DNA of 64,000 bases from Haladaptatus cibarius D43 (lineage in GTDB: Archaea; Halobacteriota; Halobacteria; Halobacteriales; Haladaptataceae), in the NCBI RefSeq assembly GCF_000710615.1, contig NZ_JDTH01000002.1, positions 550,082 through 614,081 on the forward strand, written 5' to 3'. The notes under the pieces were generated by a model. It was not told the origin of the DNA. It ran no database searches and was given only the letters and a program-made list of their open reading frames with translations. Position 1 is the first letter of the stretch; each line of letters opens with the position of its first letter. Shown here in pieces: positions 25,042 through 33,987 of this stretch. The position numbers and the translations under genes were made by a program.

Positions 25042-25837
25042 TGATATGTTATATCGGGGCGTTCATCTGTTTAAAACCATCGGGAGGGATTGGAAGAGGT
25101 TCGATTGTGGTGTTCGGTTGAGGGTTGTTTGGGGATTTCACCGTCCTCGAAAATGGCCGGCTGAATGCGTGATTTACAGTGGTGGAAGATTACCGGTAGC
25201 AAATCACGACACAAATCAAACCGCCTCCGCAATCGGGCTCGCGGTTGCACCACTCGTCGTCGAGGTCGCTCTGCGACCTCGTATCCCACATCCTCCCCAA
25301 CCGATTCCCTCACTCGCTCACGCTCGTTTCGGTCATCCCTCGCGTGGAAGTTTACAGACCCTCGGCGGTGAACGCCTCGGGCCTGCCGACGCACGCGCCG
25401 TGTGGAAAACGAGTGTTTCGTGAATACTCACTAAAGTGCAGTGGCGCGCGCTGGTGCGGAGCCGAGGACTTCGCGTCCGAGGTTCCGCACTAAAGCCCTG
25501 CGAGGTCTTCGTGAGCGACGACGGAGTTCTCGTGAATGAAGCGAACGAGAGCACGGAAGAGCGTGTCTCTTCCGGAGTGAGCATGGCTCGTCAGAGCGTG
25601 CTCTGACGGTGGACGAGCGAAGCGAGTCGGTTGGGGAGGCATGTGGGCGGGTGTGGTAGCGGTCATGTGTTGGCGTGATTTGCTTCCGACACACTCCCCT
25701 GTCTCAATCGCGTACTACTGGATTTGTCTGGCGGTTCCATTGATGTTAGCAGTTGGTAACTGCACATCGACACCAATCGAAATCACTCACTACTCTCCAC
25801 AGTCTCTTCCAAATCACCGAATACAGACTCTCGGACG
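25042..25837. other. Gene-free gap holding the repeat element
   Basis: About 795 bases between tfe and the membrane gene ending at 25838. The central 495 bases are the MITE-like repeat described separately. The ends (25042-25193 and 25689-25837) hold promoter and 3' sequence with no recognisable gene. A lone CGTGATTTACAG at 25169 resembles a repeat end. Confidence 0.6.
25194..25688 (+). repeat. MITE-like non-coding repeat element, copy 1
   Basis: It is bounded by inverted repeats: GCAAATCACG at 25199-25208 and CGTGATTTGC at 25674-25683, with partial matches on both sides (CGGTAGC / CGGAAGC). A second nested inverted repeat pairs 25285-25307 with 25624-25647 (containing CTCCCCAACCGA / TCGGTTGGGGAG). 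Local hairpins lie at 25262-25280 and 25590-25607. It shares ordered blocks in the same orientation with 54472-54783: AAACCGCCTCCGCA, GTGGCGCGCGCTG, GAGTCGGTTGGGG, GTGTGGTA. No transposase is encoded, so it is non-autonomous. Short frames inside it are not genes. Confidence 0.7.
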
Positions 25838-26263
25838 CTACCTCTCAACGAATCGTGAAATCCCTCGTCCGGCCAGAAATCCGACGACAGAACCAACAAC
25901 CCCAATCAGGCCGAATCCCACGACAACCGCCCAGAGTGGCGCGTCCGAGGGCGAACCACCAGCCACCAACTGCCGAACGACGGACACCGCGCCGAAGGAA
26001 ATCGCCGGAACGACACCGACGGCGAGGCTGGCGAGCAGGCCGCCGCCGCGAAACGTGCTAATTGCGGAAATCACCGGCGGTGCGTAAAACAGCGATGCAG
26101 GAAGCAAAACGTCGAAGGTGAAACTCCCCCCCGACCCGCTCCCGAGCAGTGCCCCGAGGAGAAGTGCCGAAACGACTCCTGCGAATCCCCCGACGAACAC
26201 CGACCAGTGGCGTACCCTCCCCTCTTGCCGACCCCACAAAAACCGCTCCGAAACTGTTGCCAT
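25838..26263 (-). CDS. Four-TM membrane protein of unknown function
   Basis: 141 aa. It begins MATVSERFLWGRQEGRVRHWS, followed by hydrophobic segments at about residues 20-45, 50-70, 78-98 and 112-132. It ends with a basic GRGISRFVER. The ATG at 26263 is preferred, since the 35 codons upstream overlap the divergent promoter region of paaK. It is divergent from paaK, with 88 bases between starts. Confidence 0.7.
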   Translation of the reverse strand: MATVSERFLWGRQEGRVRHWSVFVGGFAGVVSALLLGALLGSGSGGSFTFDVLLPASLFYAPPVISAISTFRGGGLLASLAVGVVPAISFGAVSVVRQLVAGGSPSDAPLWAVVVGFGLIGVVGSVVGFLAGRGISRFVER

Positions 26264-26351
26264 CGCATCGGGATGCAACGTCAACCAAAATAAATGTTCA
26301 GCCAAGAATCGAGAAACAGTTTTCACGCCACTCTTCGAAGCACCGACCAGC

Positions 26352-27638
26352 ATGGTATATAGTGACACCGAAGCGGCGTCACGCGATGAGCTACGGACAT
26401 TACAGGACGAGCGACTGGCCGAAACGGTCGCACACGCCCACGAGAACGTTCCATTCTACCAGAACGCACTAGACGAGGCGGGAGTTTCGCCGGAGGAGAT
26501 ACAGAGCGTCGAAGACATCTCCGAACTGCCGTTTACGACGAAAGAGGATTTCCGCGACAACTACCCGGACGGGATGTTCGCGGTTCCGCGCGAGGATATT
26601 CACCGGATTCACGCCTCGTCGGGAACCACCGGAAAGCCGAAAATCGTCTCCTACACCGAAGACGACCTCGGCGTCTGGCGCGAGGTGATGGCCCGGTCGC
26701 TCTCTGCGGCGGGCGTCAAACCGGAACACGTCGTCCAGAACGCCTACGGCTACGGCTTGTTCACGGGGGGCCTCGGATTCCACGACGGGGTGCAGGAACT
26801 CGGTGCCTGTGTCATTCCAGTCGGCGGCGGGAACACCGCCCGGCAAATCGACATGCTTCAGGATTTAGAAAGTGACGTGCTCTCGTGCACGCCGTCGTAC
26901 TGTCTCTACCTCGCCGAGGCCGCGGAGGAACGCGGTATCGACCCCCGTGACCTCCCGCTTTCCACGGTCGTCATCGGCGCGGAACCGTTTACCAACCCCA
27001 TGCGCGAGGAAATCGAGGAAGCATTGGACGTGACTGCGGTGGACGTGTACGGCCTCTCGGAAATCATCGGCCCGGGCGTCTCCATCGAATGTGCCGACGT
27101 GCAGAACGGCTTGCACATCTGGGAAGACCACTTCTACCCCGAAGTCGTTGACCCCAATACGGGCGAACCGCTTCCGGAGGGCGAGGAGGGCGAACTCGTC
27201 ATCACGAGTCTGACGAAGGAGGCCCTGCCCGTTCTGCGCTACCGAACCGGCGACATGACCAGCTTGAACTACGAGAAATGTGATTGCGGCCGAACCATGG
27301 TTCGAATGGGCAACGTCACCGGAAGAGCGGACGACCTGCTCATCGTTCGCGGTGTCAACGTCTATCCGAGCCAAATCGAGGAAGTGATGGTGGATTTGGA
27401 CGCCGTCGCACCGCACTACCGAATCGACCTGACGCGGGACGGCAACTTAGACCGCATGAAAATCACGGTCGAATATCACGAGAAAATCGAAGCCTCGCCC
27501 GAGGAACTCAAGGCGGAGATTCAGTCCCGACTCGGCGAAGTGCTGGACGTGACGCCCGACGAACTCGAAGTCGTCGAACCGGGTGCCATCGACCGAACCG
27601 AAGTTGGAAAGGTAAAGCGCGTGTACGACCACCGATAA
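26352..27638 (+). CDS. paaK: Phenylacetate-CoA ligase
   Basis: 428 aa. It activates phenylacetate to phenylacetyl-CoA with ATP, the entry step of the aerobic hybrid pathway. The AMP-binding P-loop SSGTTGKPK is at residues 89-97. NAYGYGLFTGGLGFH, YGLSEIIGPGVS and YRTGDMTSL are family signatures, and the C-terminal domain has GRADDLLIVRGVNVYPSQIEE. The ATG at 26352 gives a normal length; an open frame to 26118 is non-coding overlap. The other paa genes lie 2-26 kb away. Other aryl-acid substrates cannot be excluded. Confidence 0.93.
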   Translation: MVYSDTEAASRDELRTLQDERLAETVAHAHENVPFYQNALDEAGVSPEEIQSVEDISELPFTTKEDFRDNYPDGMFAVPREDIHRIHASSGTTGKPKIVSYTEDDLGVWREVMARSLSAAGVKPEHVVQNAYGYGLFTGGLGFHDGVQELGACVIPVGGGNTARQIDMLQDLESDVLSCTPSYCLYLAEAAEERGIDPRDLPLSTVVIGAEPFTNPMREEIEEALDVTAVDVYGLSEIIGPGVSIECADVQNGLHIWEDHFYPEVVDPNTGEPLPEGEEGELVITSLTKEALPVLRYRTGDMTSLNYEKCDCGRTMVRMGNVTGRADDLLIVRGVNVYPSQIEEVMVDLDAVAPHYRIDLTRDGNLDRMKITVEYHEKIEASPEELKAEIQSRLGEVLDVTPDELEVVEPGAIDRTEVGKVKRVYDHR

Positions 27639-27693
27639 GACTCAAAGAGCGACCATCGCCGAAAGGCCTCGGAACGGAAATTTTGGATTTCCG

Positions 27694-28605
27694 TTACAGC
27701 CAGCGACTGAGAAGTGAATCCCGTTCGTGCGGCCGTTCGACCGTTACGACCGTGTTGTGCGCCGACGAGCGCACTTCGCCGATTGTCGAACCGAAGACGA
27801 ACTCCCGAAGTCTCCCTTTTTGTGGCGCGCCCATCACCGTCACGTCGTAGTATTTCGACTGCTCGATAATTGTGTCGGTCGAATCGTCGGCTTCGAGAAT
27901 CCACGTATCGACGTTCTCGAACTCGCCGAGTCGGTCGCGGGCGGCGGCGACGTACTCCTCGGCGGCGGCTCGCTCCCGGTCGTCCGCGTCGGTTTCGATG
28001 ACGTGGAGCAGTTCGACCCACGCACCGTGTGCCTGCGCGACGTATCGCGCGACATCCACCGCCAACCCCGAGTGCGGGCCGCCTGAAACCGGAACGAGAA
28101 CCGACGAAATGGTTTTCGAGGCGTGACTGCCGCCGACGGTGAGAACGTCGCAATCGACAGTACAAGCGAGTCGCGCGGAAACGTTCCGACCCAACGGATT
28201 CGATTGCGTTGCCGAAACGCGGTCGTCTATCACGACCGCCCCGGCCGAAACGTCGTTGCTCGTCTCGCCGACGATTGCCGAAAGTGACCGACCGACGCGG
28301 GCGGTTCCACGCGTCTCGACGCCCGTGTTCGGGCCGAGTGACGTTCGGAGCACCCGCTCTGCCGTCTTTCGGTGCTCGTCCAGCAACTCGTCCGAGCCGT
28401 CGAACTGCGTCCCCGACGGTCGAACAACCGGGTTGACGAGGACGACGTCGCCATCCCACTCCTCGGCGAGTGACGCGGCAAATTCGACCGTCCTATCGGT
28501 TGCCATCCCGTCGAAGAGCGGAACGACGACATTTCGGCGGGGGGATTGGCCACCGCTCTCCGCGTGTAAGAGCGAGGGAGTCCACGGAGTGGGACTCACA
28601 TACAT
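27694..28605 (-). CDS. Tandem universal stress protein
   Basis: 303 aa with two UspA domains (about 22-150 and 155-300). The second has the ATP-binding pattern G-(2x)-G-(9x)-G-(S/T) in VMGAPQKGRLREFVFGSTIGEV, while the first is degenerate. The ATG at 28605 lies 24 bases downstream of a TATA-like TTTATA, giving a leaderless transcript. It converges with paaK. Confidence 0.85.
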   Translation of the reverse strand: MYVSPTPWTPSLLHAESGGQSPRRNVVVPLFDGMATDRTVEFAASLAEEWDGDVVLVNPVVRPSGTQFDGSDELLDEHRKTAERVLRTSLGPNTGVETRGTARVGRSLSAIVGETSNDVSAGAVVIDDRVSATQSNPLGRNVSARLACTVDCDVLTVGGSHASKTISSVLVPVSGGPHSGLAVDVARYVAQAHGAWVELLHVIETDADDRERAAAEEYVAAARDRLGEFENVDTWILEADDSTDTIIEQSKYYDVTVMGAPQKGRLREFVFGSTIGEVRSSAHNTVVTVERPHERDSLLSRWL

Positions 28606-28628
28606 ACTCCACGCGAGTTTTCGAGAGC

Positions 28629-28634
28629 GTATAA
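28629..28634 (-). promoter_or_regulatory. TATA-like element of the UspA gene
   Basis: On the minus strand TTTATA lies about 25 bases upstream of the ATG at 28605, matching haloarchaeal leaderless promoters. Confidence 0.45.
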
Positions 28635-28824
28635 ATCCCGCGGATTGATTACCTATTCCGAAATTCACAGCGTGAACGTTCAGGATATGATTATTTGAGT
28701 GCAGAGCGGCTGTTGAATCGGCTTTCGTGAAATCGAATTTCTATCGTAGAGTGAAAAGAAGTCGAAGCGGGTGTCGGAGTAGGAAGGGACTGCGATTAAA
28801 GTAGATTACACACGACGAAGCAAA

Positions 28825-29232
28825 CTACGGTTTGTACACGCGGCCGCGGAAGATGGCGATGGTTTCGCCATCAGTTTTCTCGCCGTTCGCACGCACGTCA
28901 ACTCGATACGATGCCGTGCGCCGCGTTTCGTCTTCCTGCTCCGCGGCCGCGACCAACGTTTCGCCGACCTCTGCCGCGGCGAGATAGGACATGTTCGTCT
29001 CCAGTGCGAGTGCAGTTTCGCCCTCGGAGTTGGACGCCGCCGCGAAGGCGGCGTCCGCGAGCGAGTAGACGACGCCACCGTGGGGCGTCCCGTGGAAATT
29101 GAGCAGATCGTCGGAGACGGTGAGTTCGGTTCGCGCACTGCCGGGTTCGAGACACGTGAGTTCGATGCCGAGCGTGGCACAGAACGGGTCACTTGCGATT
29201 TTTTCACGGTGGTCGTCGGGAATGTCCGCCAT
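28825..29232 (-). CDS. paaI: PaaI-type hotdog thioesterase
   Basis: 135 aa, a hotdog fold. The PaaI signature LNFHGTPHGGVVYSLADAAF contains the HGGV-type catalytic helix and the following Asp, and NMSYLAAAEVGETL is the second conserved block. PaaI hydrolyses ring-hydroxylated phenylacetyl-CoA or stalled intermediates to free CoA. It is divergent from the MaoC gene and shares a 51-base promoter gap with it, so the two are probably regulated together. Confidence 0.88.
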   Translation of the reverse strand: MADIPDDHREKIASDPFCATLGIELTCLEPGSARTELTVSDDLLNFHGTPHGGVVYSLADAAFAAASNSEGETALALETNMSYLAAAEVGETLVAAAEQEDETRRTASYRVDVRANGEKTDGETIAIFRGRVYKP

Positions 29233-29252
29233 ACCCCGCATCAGTGCAGTAG

Positions 29253-29261
29253 TTACTTATA
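29253..29261. promoter_or_regulatory. Shared bidirectional TATA-like element
   Basis: ACTTATATT lies about 25 bases from the ATG on each side (29232 on minus, 29284 on plus). It is the only TATA-like stretch in the 51-base gap, so it may serve both leaderless transcripts. Confidence 0.45.
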
Positions 29262-29283
29262 TTCTACCCGAGAGGGTGACGAT

Positions 29284-29745
29284 ATGGCGTACAGCTACGA
29301 ACCCCACTACTTCGAGGACTTTGAAGAAGGCCAGACGTTCGAAAGCGTCGGTCGAACGGTCACCGAGTACGACTTCGTTCAGCACTCCGCGTTCACGGGC
29401 GACTGGACGGAACTCCACACGAACAAGCATTACGCCGAGGACGAATATTTCGGCGAGCGCGTGGCCCACGGCCCGATGACGTTCTCGCTGGCAACCGGCT
29501 TTGTCTACCGCTGTGGTTTCTTGGAGCGCACCGTTCTCGCGTTCCTCGGCATGAACTACATGGACATCCCCGCGCCGGTTAGAATGGACGACAGCATCTC
29601 GCTCGACATGGAAGTCGTGGAGACGAAAGAACTCTCCAGTAGAGAGGACTCCGGCCTCGTCGTCATCGACACGGTCATGACGAATCAGGAGGATACCGTC
29701 GTCTTCGAGGGCGACATGAAGTTCCTCATCAAGCGCGAAGAGTGA
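29284..29745 (+). CDS. MaoC-like hydratase
   Basis: 153 aa, a single MaoC/(R)-hydratase hotdog. The hydratase region FTGDWTELHTNKHYAE keeps the catalytic Asp and His of the D-x(4)-H motif, followed by FGERVAHGPMTFS. Pairing with paaI suggests a phenylacetate role: in bacteria the MaoC-like half of PaaZ hydrolyses oxepin-CoA, and a stand-alone version could do so here. A short-chain enoyl-CoA hydratase role is the alternative. Confidence 0.85.
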   Translation: MAYSYEPHYFEDFEEGQTFESVGRTVTEYDFVQHSAFTGDWTELHTNKHYAEDEYFGERVAHGPMTFSLATGFVYRCGFLERTVLAFLGMNYMDIPAPVRMDDSISLDMEVVETKELSSREDSGLVVIDTVMTNQEDTVVFEGDMKFLIKREE

Positions 29746-29752
29746 GCGGTTA

Positions 29753-29784
29753 GGGTCAAGCAGTCGTTTGCGACTACCTGACCC
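29753..29784. terminator. Hairpin between convergent genes
   Basis: A 14-bp stem with two G-T pairs (GGGTCAAGCAGTCG against CGACTACCTGACCC) around a short T-rich loop lies just beyond the MaoC stop. T-containing sequence follows. Confidence 0.5.
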
Positions 29785-29838
29785 TTCTAAACAGTCTCTC
29801 CCTTTATCGGAGAACTGATCGGCCAGCGACGGGTTTTC

Positions 29839-31272
29839 TCACTCGGCCGAATCCGAACACGACGGCGCGGCGCAGGGTGCGAAGCAGGTCGTGTTGTTTT
29901 GGCGAACGACATCGGCAGAGTTGTCGAGGACGACGGCGTCGTCGGTTACGTCGAACGAGCAGTCGGAAACGCGACTGTCCCCGCTGTACTGTAGAAGGAC
30001 GCCATCTCGGTCGGTTCCCGTTTGTTTCACACAACAGGAATCGAAGACGGAATCCGGGCGGCCGTACACACGGAGGGCGGCACTGCCGGAATAGCCGTTC
30101 GTCGTATGGCCTGCACTACCGGTCACCTGCACGTTCCTACACGAGACAGGGGCAGGCGTCGTCTCGGGCGGAGCAGCGTACACCGCCGCGGTGTCGTCGG
30201 TATCGACCCGAATTCGAGTGTTCCGTATCTCGTGCGTTCCGCTTTCGGCGACGACAATTGCACCGTCGCTGATCGTCTCCGCGGTGAAACTCACGTCGCA
30301 GTTTTCGACGGTAGTATCGGCTGCGAACAACCAGATTCCCCGCATGTTCGTCGGGAACGAATCGTCCGAGTGGGACGTATCCACGGCCACACAGCAGTCC
30401 CGAACCTCGCTTCCCGACCCGGCGAGACGAACGTTTGCGATGTTGTTGTTCCGGTACTCTCCGCCGACGACGCGGACGGTTCCGGTGCTCTTGCTCGATT
30501 GGTAGAGGCCGTTGTTCGGGAACCCGGCGAGGTGGCAGTCCCGAAACTCCAGTTCGCCTGTCGTATTCATCTCCACGAAGAGGCCGACTGCGCCGCTTCC
30601 GTCCGGAGCACCGTCCGGCGCGCGGAGATTCTCAACGAGGCCGGTTCCGGATTCGGTTCGCACGCCGAACAAAAACGGACCTTGCGAACCGTCGTGACTG
30701 CCGCGATGAAGCACATCCCGAACGAGCAGTCCATCGTCAACGACGAGTTGCATTTTGGGTGCTTCCGGCGCACTGCTGACATCGTGGGTAAAACCTTCGT
30801 AGAGGAGGTTTGTCGAATCCGCCCCACCAAGCGACAACCACACTGCGCCGGGATTTCCGGTCACGTCGTCTGTCGTATCGAGAACCATCGTCGCGTCGGA
30901 TTCGATACCGACCATTCCGAAATCGTGCAGTCCGTTGCCGAAGTCGAATGTAAAATCAGTGACGCGGTACTCTCCCTGTGGAAACTCCAACTTCGTGTTG
31001 CTTTGGATGTTCGCGTCGAGAATGTCGTCTATCGGTTCCTCCCCGGTCGAATCCATGCCAAGGTCGGAAACGACGTCGTACACGGTGTCAAACTGGAAAC
31101 TGTCGGTGGTCATCGTTTGGGAACTTGGATTCGACTCAGGCGAACCGGTCGCCGTGGACGCGACACCGCCGAGTACGGTTCCGGCAATAATCGAACTACT
31201 CGCCAGTTTCAGATACGAGCGCCTATCTGTTTTTTGAGAGGTTGAGCTCGTGTTTTCGGAGGATTCAAGCAT
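29839..31272 (-). CDS. Tat-exported, Cys-rich parallel beta-helix protein
   Basis: 477 aa. A twin-arginine signal (TDRRSYLKLASSSIIAGTVLGG) precedes a mature protein with repeating strands of the right-handed beta-helix kind (VRVVGGEYRNNNIANVRLAG, TTVENCDVSF, HEIRNTRIRV). It has more than a dozen cysteines, many in the C-terminal half (DCCVA, DSCCVK, TCFAPC), rare in haloarchaeal secreted proteins, suggesting disulfides. Pectate-lyase-like folds bind or cut polysaccharides, but no catalytic residues can be assigned. It is isolated, without an operon. Confidence 0.8.
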   Translation of the reverse strand: MLESSENTSSTSQKTDRRSYLKLASSSIIAGTVLGGVASTATGSPESNPSSQTMTTDSFQFDTVYDVVSDLGMDSTGEEPIDDILDANIQSNTKLEFPQGEYRVTDFTFDFGNGLHDFGMVGIESDATMVLDTTDDVTGNPGAVWLSLGGADSTNLLYEGFTHDVSSAPEAPKMQLVVDDGLLVRDVLHRGSHDGSQGPFLFGVRTESGTGLVENLRAPDGAPDGSGAVGLFVEMNTTGELEFRDCHLAGFPNNGLYQSSKSTGTVRVVGGEYRNNNIANVRLAGSGSEVRDCCVAVDTSHSDDSFPTNMRGIWLFAADTTVENCDVSFTAETISDGAIVVAESGTHEIRNTRIRVDTDDTAAVYAAPPETTPAPVSCRNVQVTGSAGHTTNGYSGSAALRVYGRPDSVFDSCCVKQTGTDRDGVLLQYSGDSRVSDCSFDVTDDAVVLDNSADVVRQNNTTCFAPCAAPSCSDSAE

Positions 31273-31413
31273 CCTACTACTAATGGACAGTTTAATTTAT
31301 AAAATTATTCTTGGATTATTTACTAAAATAATCGTCCACGTGTCGAGTCTCGATTTTGTGGTGGGCAGGGCCGAGTAACCTATCTTTTTCACCTCCAACG
31401 CGAACTATCGCGT

Positions 31414-32289
31414 ATGCCAATCGACATCCTCGAAGGCGAGGACGAACCGCGAATCATCGACACCCACGCGCACCAGCCGACGAAGGAGTTTTTGGAGGAC
31501 GCTGGCGGGCAGATGATGGAGGACGCCGCGAACAAGTTCGGCGCGAAGATGGAGACAGACACCTACGACTCGTTCGTGGAGGAGTACCGCGAGGCGGGAA
31601 TCGGGCGGACGATTCTGCTTGGCTGGGACGCCGAAACCAACACCGGCAACCCGCCGGTACCGAACGACTACGTGGCCGAAATCCGCGACGAGTACGACGA
31701 TTTCTTCATCGGATTCGGGAGCGTTGACCCGCTGAAAGACGACTGTGTGGAAGAGGCAGAGCGCGTCGTCAACGACCTCGACCTCTCGGGATTCAAGTTC
31801 CAGCAAATCGCGCAGGGCTTCGACCCGAGCGACCCCGAGCACGAGAAACTGTTTTCGACCATCGAAGACCTCGGCGTTCCCTGCGTCTTCCACGGGGGCA
31901 ACTCCACGCTCGGTGCGGGCGCACCGGGCGGCAGGGGACTGAAAATCAAGTACGGCAACCCGATGATGATTGATGACCTCGCGGCCGAGCACCCTGACCT
32001 CCAGATTCTCCTCGCACACCCCGCCTTCCCGTGGGAACAGGAACAACTCGCCATCTGCCAGCAGAAGGGGAACGTCTACATGGACTTGTCCGGATGGTTG
32101 CCGAAGTACATCGACGACCAAGTGCTTCACTACGCGAAGACGCTCCTGCAGGACAAAGTGATGTTCGGAACCGACTATCCGATGATTCGCCCCAAAAAAT
32201 GGCTGAACCAGTTCGAAGAACTCGACTTCCCCGAGGAAGTCCAGCGCAAAATCCTCTGGGAGAACGCAGAAGAGTTCCTTGACCTGTAA
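31414..32289 (+). CDS. Amidohydrolase-2 family TIM-barrel hydrolase/decarboxylase
   Basis: 291 aa. The metal motif HxH lies near the N-terminus (IIDTHAHQP), a conserved His in FHGGN, another in LLAHPAF, and the Asp in MFGTDYP: the amidohydrolase-2 (ACMSD-like) arrangement. Members decarboxylate or hydrolyse aromatic-derived acids, so a role with the nearby aromatic catabolism is possible but unproven. It is a single-gene unit. Confidence 0.85.
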   Translation: MPIDILEGEDEPRIIDTHAHQPTKEFLEDAGGQMMEDAANKFGAKMETDTYDSFVEEYREAGIGRTILLGWDAETNTGNPPVPNDYVAEIRDEYDDFFIGFGSVDPLKDDCVEEAERVVNDLDLSGFKFQQIAQGFDPSDPEHEKLFSTIEDLGVPCVFHGGNSTLGAGAPGGRGLKIKYGNPMMIDDLAAEHPDLQILLAHPAFPWEQEQLAICQQKGNVYMDLSGWLPKYIDDQVLHYAKTLLQDKVMFGTDYPMIRPKKWLNQFEELDFPEEVQRKILWENAEEFLDL

Positions 32290-32409
32290 GCACCGAACTC
32301 GATTTTTGAGGTCGGGAAGAAACGAAACGCGAGAGCGAGATAAGCACCGCAAACCCCGATTTATAGGCGACATATAACAAGGAGCGGGTCGGGCGATACA
32401 CAGCCACAG

Positions 32410-32691
32410 ATGGTCGGAGATGATGCTCGATTCCGGCAGAGATTTGCTCCCGTCGCAAAACTTCCCTCGCCGCGGACGAAACTCGTGTATCTCTATCTGC
32501 ACGTCGCGGACGGCGCGACGGTGGAAGAGTTGCACGAAGCCTTGGGGATCCAGTATTTAGAACTCTACAGTGCTCTGCGGGTTCTCCGGGAGCGCAGCAT
32601 CGTTCGAAACGAGCGGAGCATCTATCGCTGTCGAGTGCACGAAGGAGGAAACAGCAGTCCACTCGACGGCCGATTTTCCCGGATGCAGTAG
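32410..32691 (+). CDS. Small winged-helix (TrmB-like) protein
   Basis: 93 aa. It reads PRTKLVYLYLHVADGATVEELHEALG, then a second helix LELYSALRVLRERSIVRNERSIYRC, a minimal wHTH without an effector domain. A TATA-like TTTATA lies near 32361. The target is unknown, and the downstream GNAT gene, about 70 bases further, could be co-transcribed. Confidence 0.75.
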   Translation: MVGDDARFRQRFAPVAKLPSPRTKLVYLYLHVADGATVEELHEALGIQYLELYSALRVLRERSIVRNERSIYRCRVHEGGNSSPLDGRFSRMQ

Positions 32692-32760
32692 CGTCGGCCA
32701 ATCATCGGACTTTCACCACATAACTATGTACGAAACCGCGGAAGCAAGGGTCGTAAACCG

Positions 32761-33921
32761 ATGTCCACAGTAAACCGAACCGACGAAGACGGCTACGTCG
32801 TGCGATGGTTCGAAGAGCGCGATTTGTCGGGATTTCTCTCGCTCGACCGTGTCGTTTTCGGGCGGCGCCGGAGTGAGCGCTGGTTTCGGTGGAAGTACGT
32901 GGACAACCCTTACGTTGACCACGTTCCCGTGTTCGTCGTGGAGAAGGACGGGGAAATCGTCGGTGCGCGGCCGTTCCTCGCGTTTCGGATGCGTGCCGGT
33001 TCGGAGACGGTACTCGCATTGCAACCGGCAGACACCATGGTACATCCGGCACATCGACGGCGAGGGCTGTTCACCCGGATGACGAAACACGCAATCGACC
33101 ACTATGCGGGCGGCGACCCCAAATTTTTCTTCAACTTCCCGAATCAGCGTTCCAGACCCGGCTATCTCAAACTCGGCTGGCAAATCGTCGGCGACCGAAA
33201 AACGTACTATCGGATTCAGAACCCGTCCGTCTTCTTCCGGGATGCTCGGCCCGGGAAGCGAGTTCGGTCGCAGCTTCTCGATTTCACGTCCCCGATTGCC
33301 CGTCGTCTCCACGGCCTGAATCGCTCTTGGATGAGAGCGCAAACGAACACCTCGCAACACAGTTCGGGAACGCAGACCACGTACTCGATTACTCACTACT
33401 CCGGCGTCGAAACGCCCGTTCTCACCGAACTGTACCGCGCCACGCCACCGGATGCCGTTCACGCGCTGCGCGACGAAACGTACTATCAGTGGCGATTTTC
33501 GAGTCCCGCATGGAAGCGAGAAACCTACGTGGCGGAAGACAACCGCGGCGACACGGTTGCCGCGATCGTGGTTCGGACGCGGACGACATCCGGTGGCGTG
33601 AGCGTGACGCAACTCGCGGACGTCGTTCCGTTGATGGAACGCGAATCGAGAAGGCGCGCGATTGTGCGCCTTCTCGACCGAATCGTCGGCGAGTACGCCG
33701 AGTCCGACCTTCTTTCCGTTCCGAAGGGCGACCTTCCGGACGACCTGCTCCGCGAGTTCGGCTTCGTAAGCGATGCAGTACCACCCCTCTCGTGGGTGTC
33801 GGATTTCGACTGCCGGTTGGTCGCGCTTCCACTCAACTGTGAACACTGGTCGGTCGGCGGCAAACGACTCAGTCAGCGGTCGAACTGGCACGTTTCGTTC
33901 GGCGAGCGTGACACCGCGTAG
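32761..33921 (+). CDS. GNAT-family N-acetyltransferase
   Basis: 386 aa. An acetyl-CoA-binding motif is visible in ADTMVHPAHRRRGLFTRMTKHA (V-x-P-x-x-R-x-x-G). The domain is followed by a long C-terminal half (about 180-386), which makes it longer than a minimal GNAT and like the haloarchaeal GNAT proteins linked with polysaccharide or lipid modification. The substrate is unknown. A TylF-like methyltransferase follows 66 bases later. Confidence 0.75.
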   Translation: MSTVNRTDEDGYVVRWFEERDLSGFLSLDRVVFGRRRSERWFRWKYVDNPYVDHVPVFVVEKDGEIVGARPFLAFRMRAGSETVLALQPADTMVHPAHRRRGLFTRMTKHAIDHYAGGDPKFFFNFPNQRSRPGYLKLGWQIVGDRKTYYRIQNPSVFFRDARPGKRVRSQLLDFTSPIARRLHGLNRSWMRAQTNTSQHSSGTQTTYSITHYSGVETPVLTELYRATPPDAVHALRDETYYQWRFSSPAWKRETYVAEDNRGDTVAAIVVRTRTTSGGVSVTQLADVVPLMERESRRRAIVRLLDRIVGEYAESDLLSVPKGDLPDDLLREFGFVSDAVPPLSWVSDFDCRLVALPLNCEHWSVGGKRLSQRSNWHVSFGERDTA

Positions 33922-33987
33922 GAGTACCTTACCAACGACTTCGGCGGGCCATAACAAAATCCCGAGGCGAGAAGTTCAGGGCGACAG

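Noticed and set aside
25046-25423. Open frames within the MITE-like repeats (also 54467-54716)
   Set aside because: Translation follows repeat sequence, gives Arg/Ser-rich products unlike haloarchaeal proteins, and is not conserved between the two copies.
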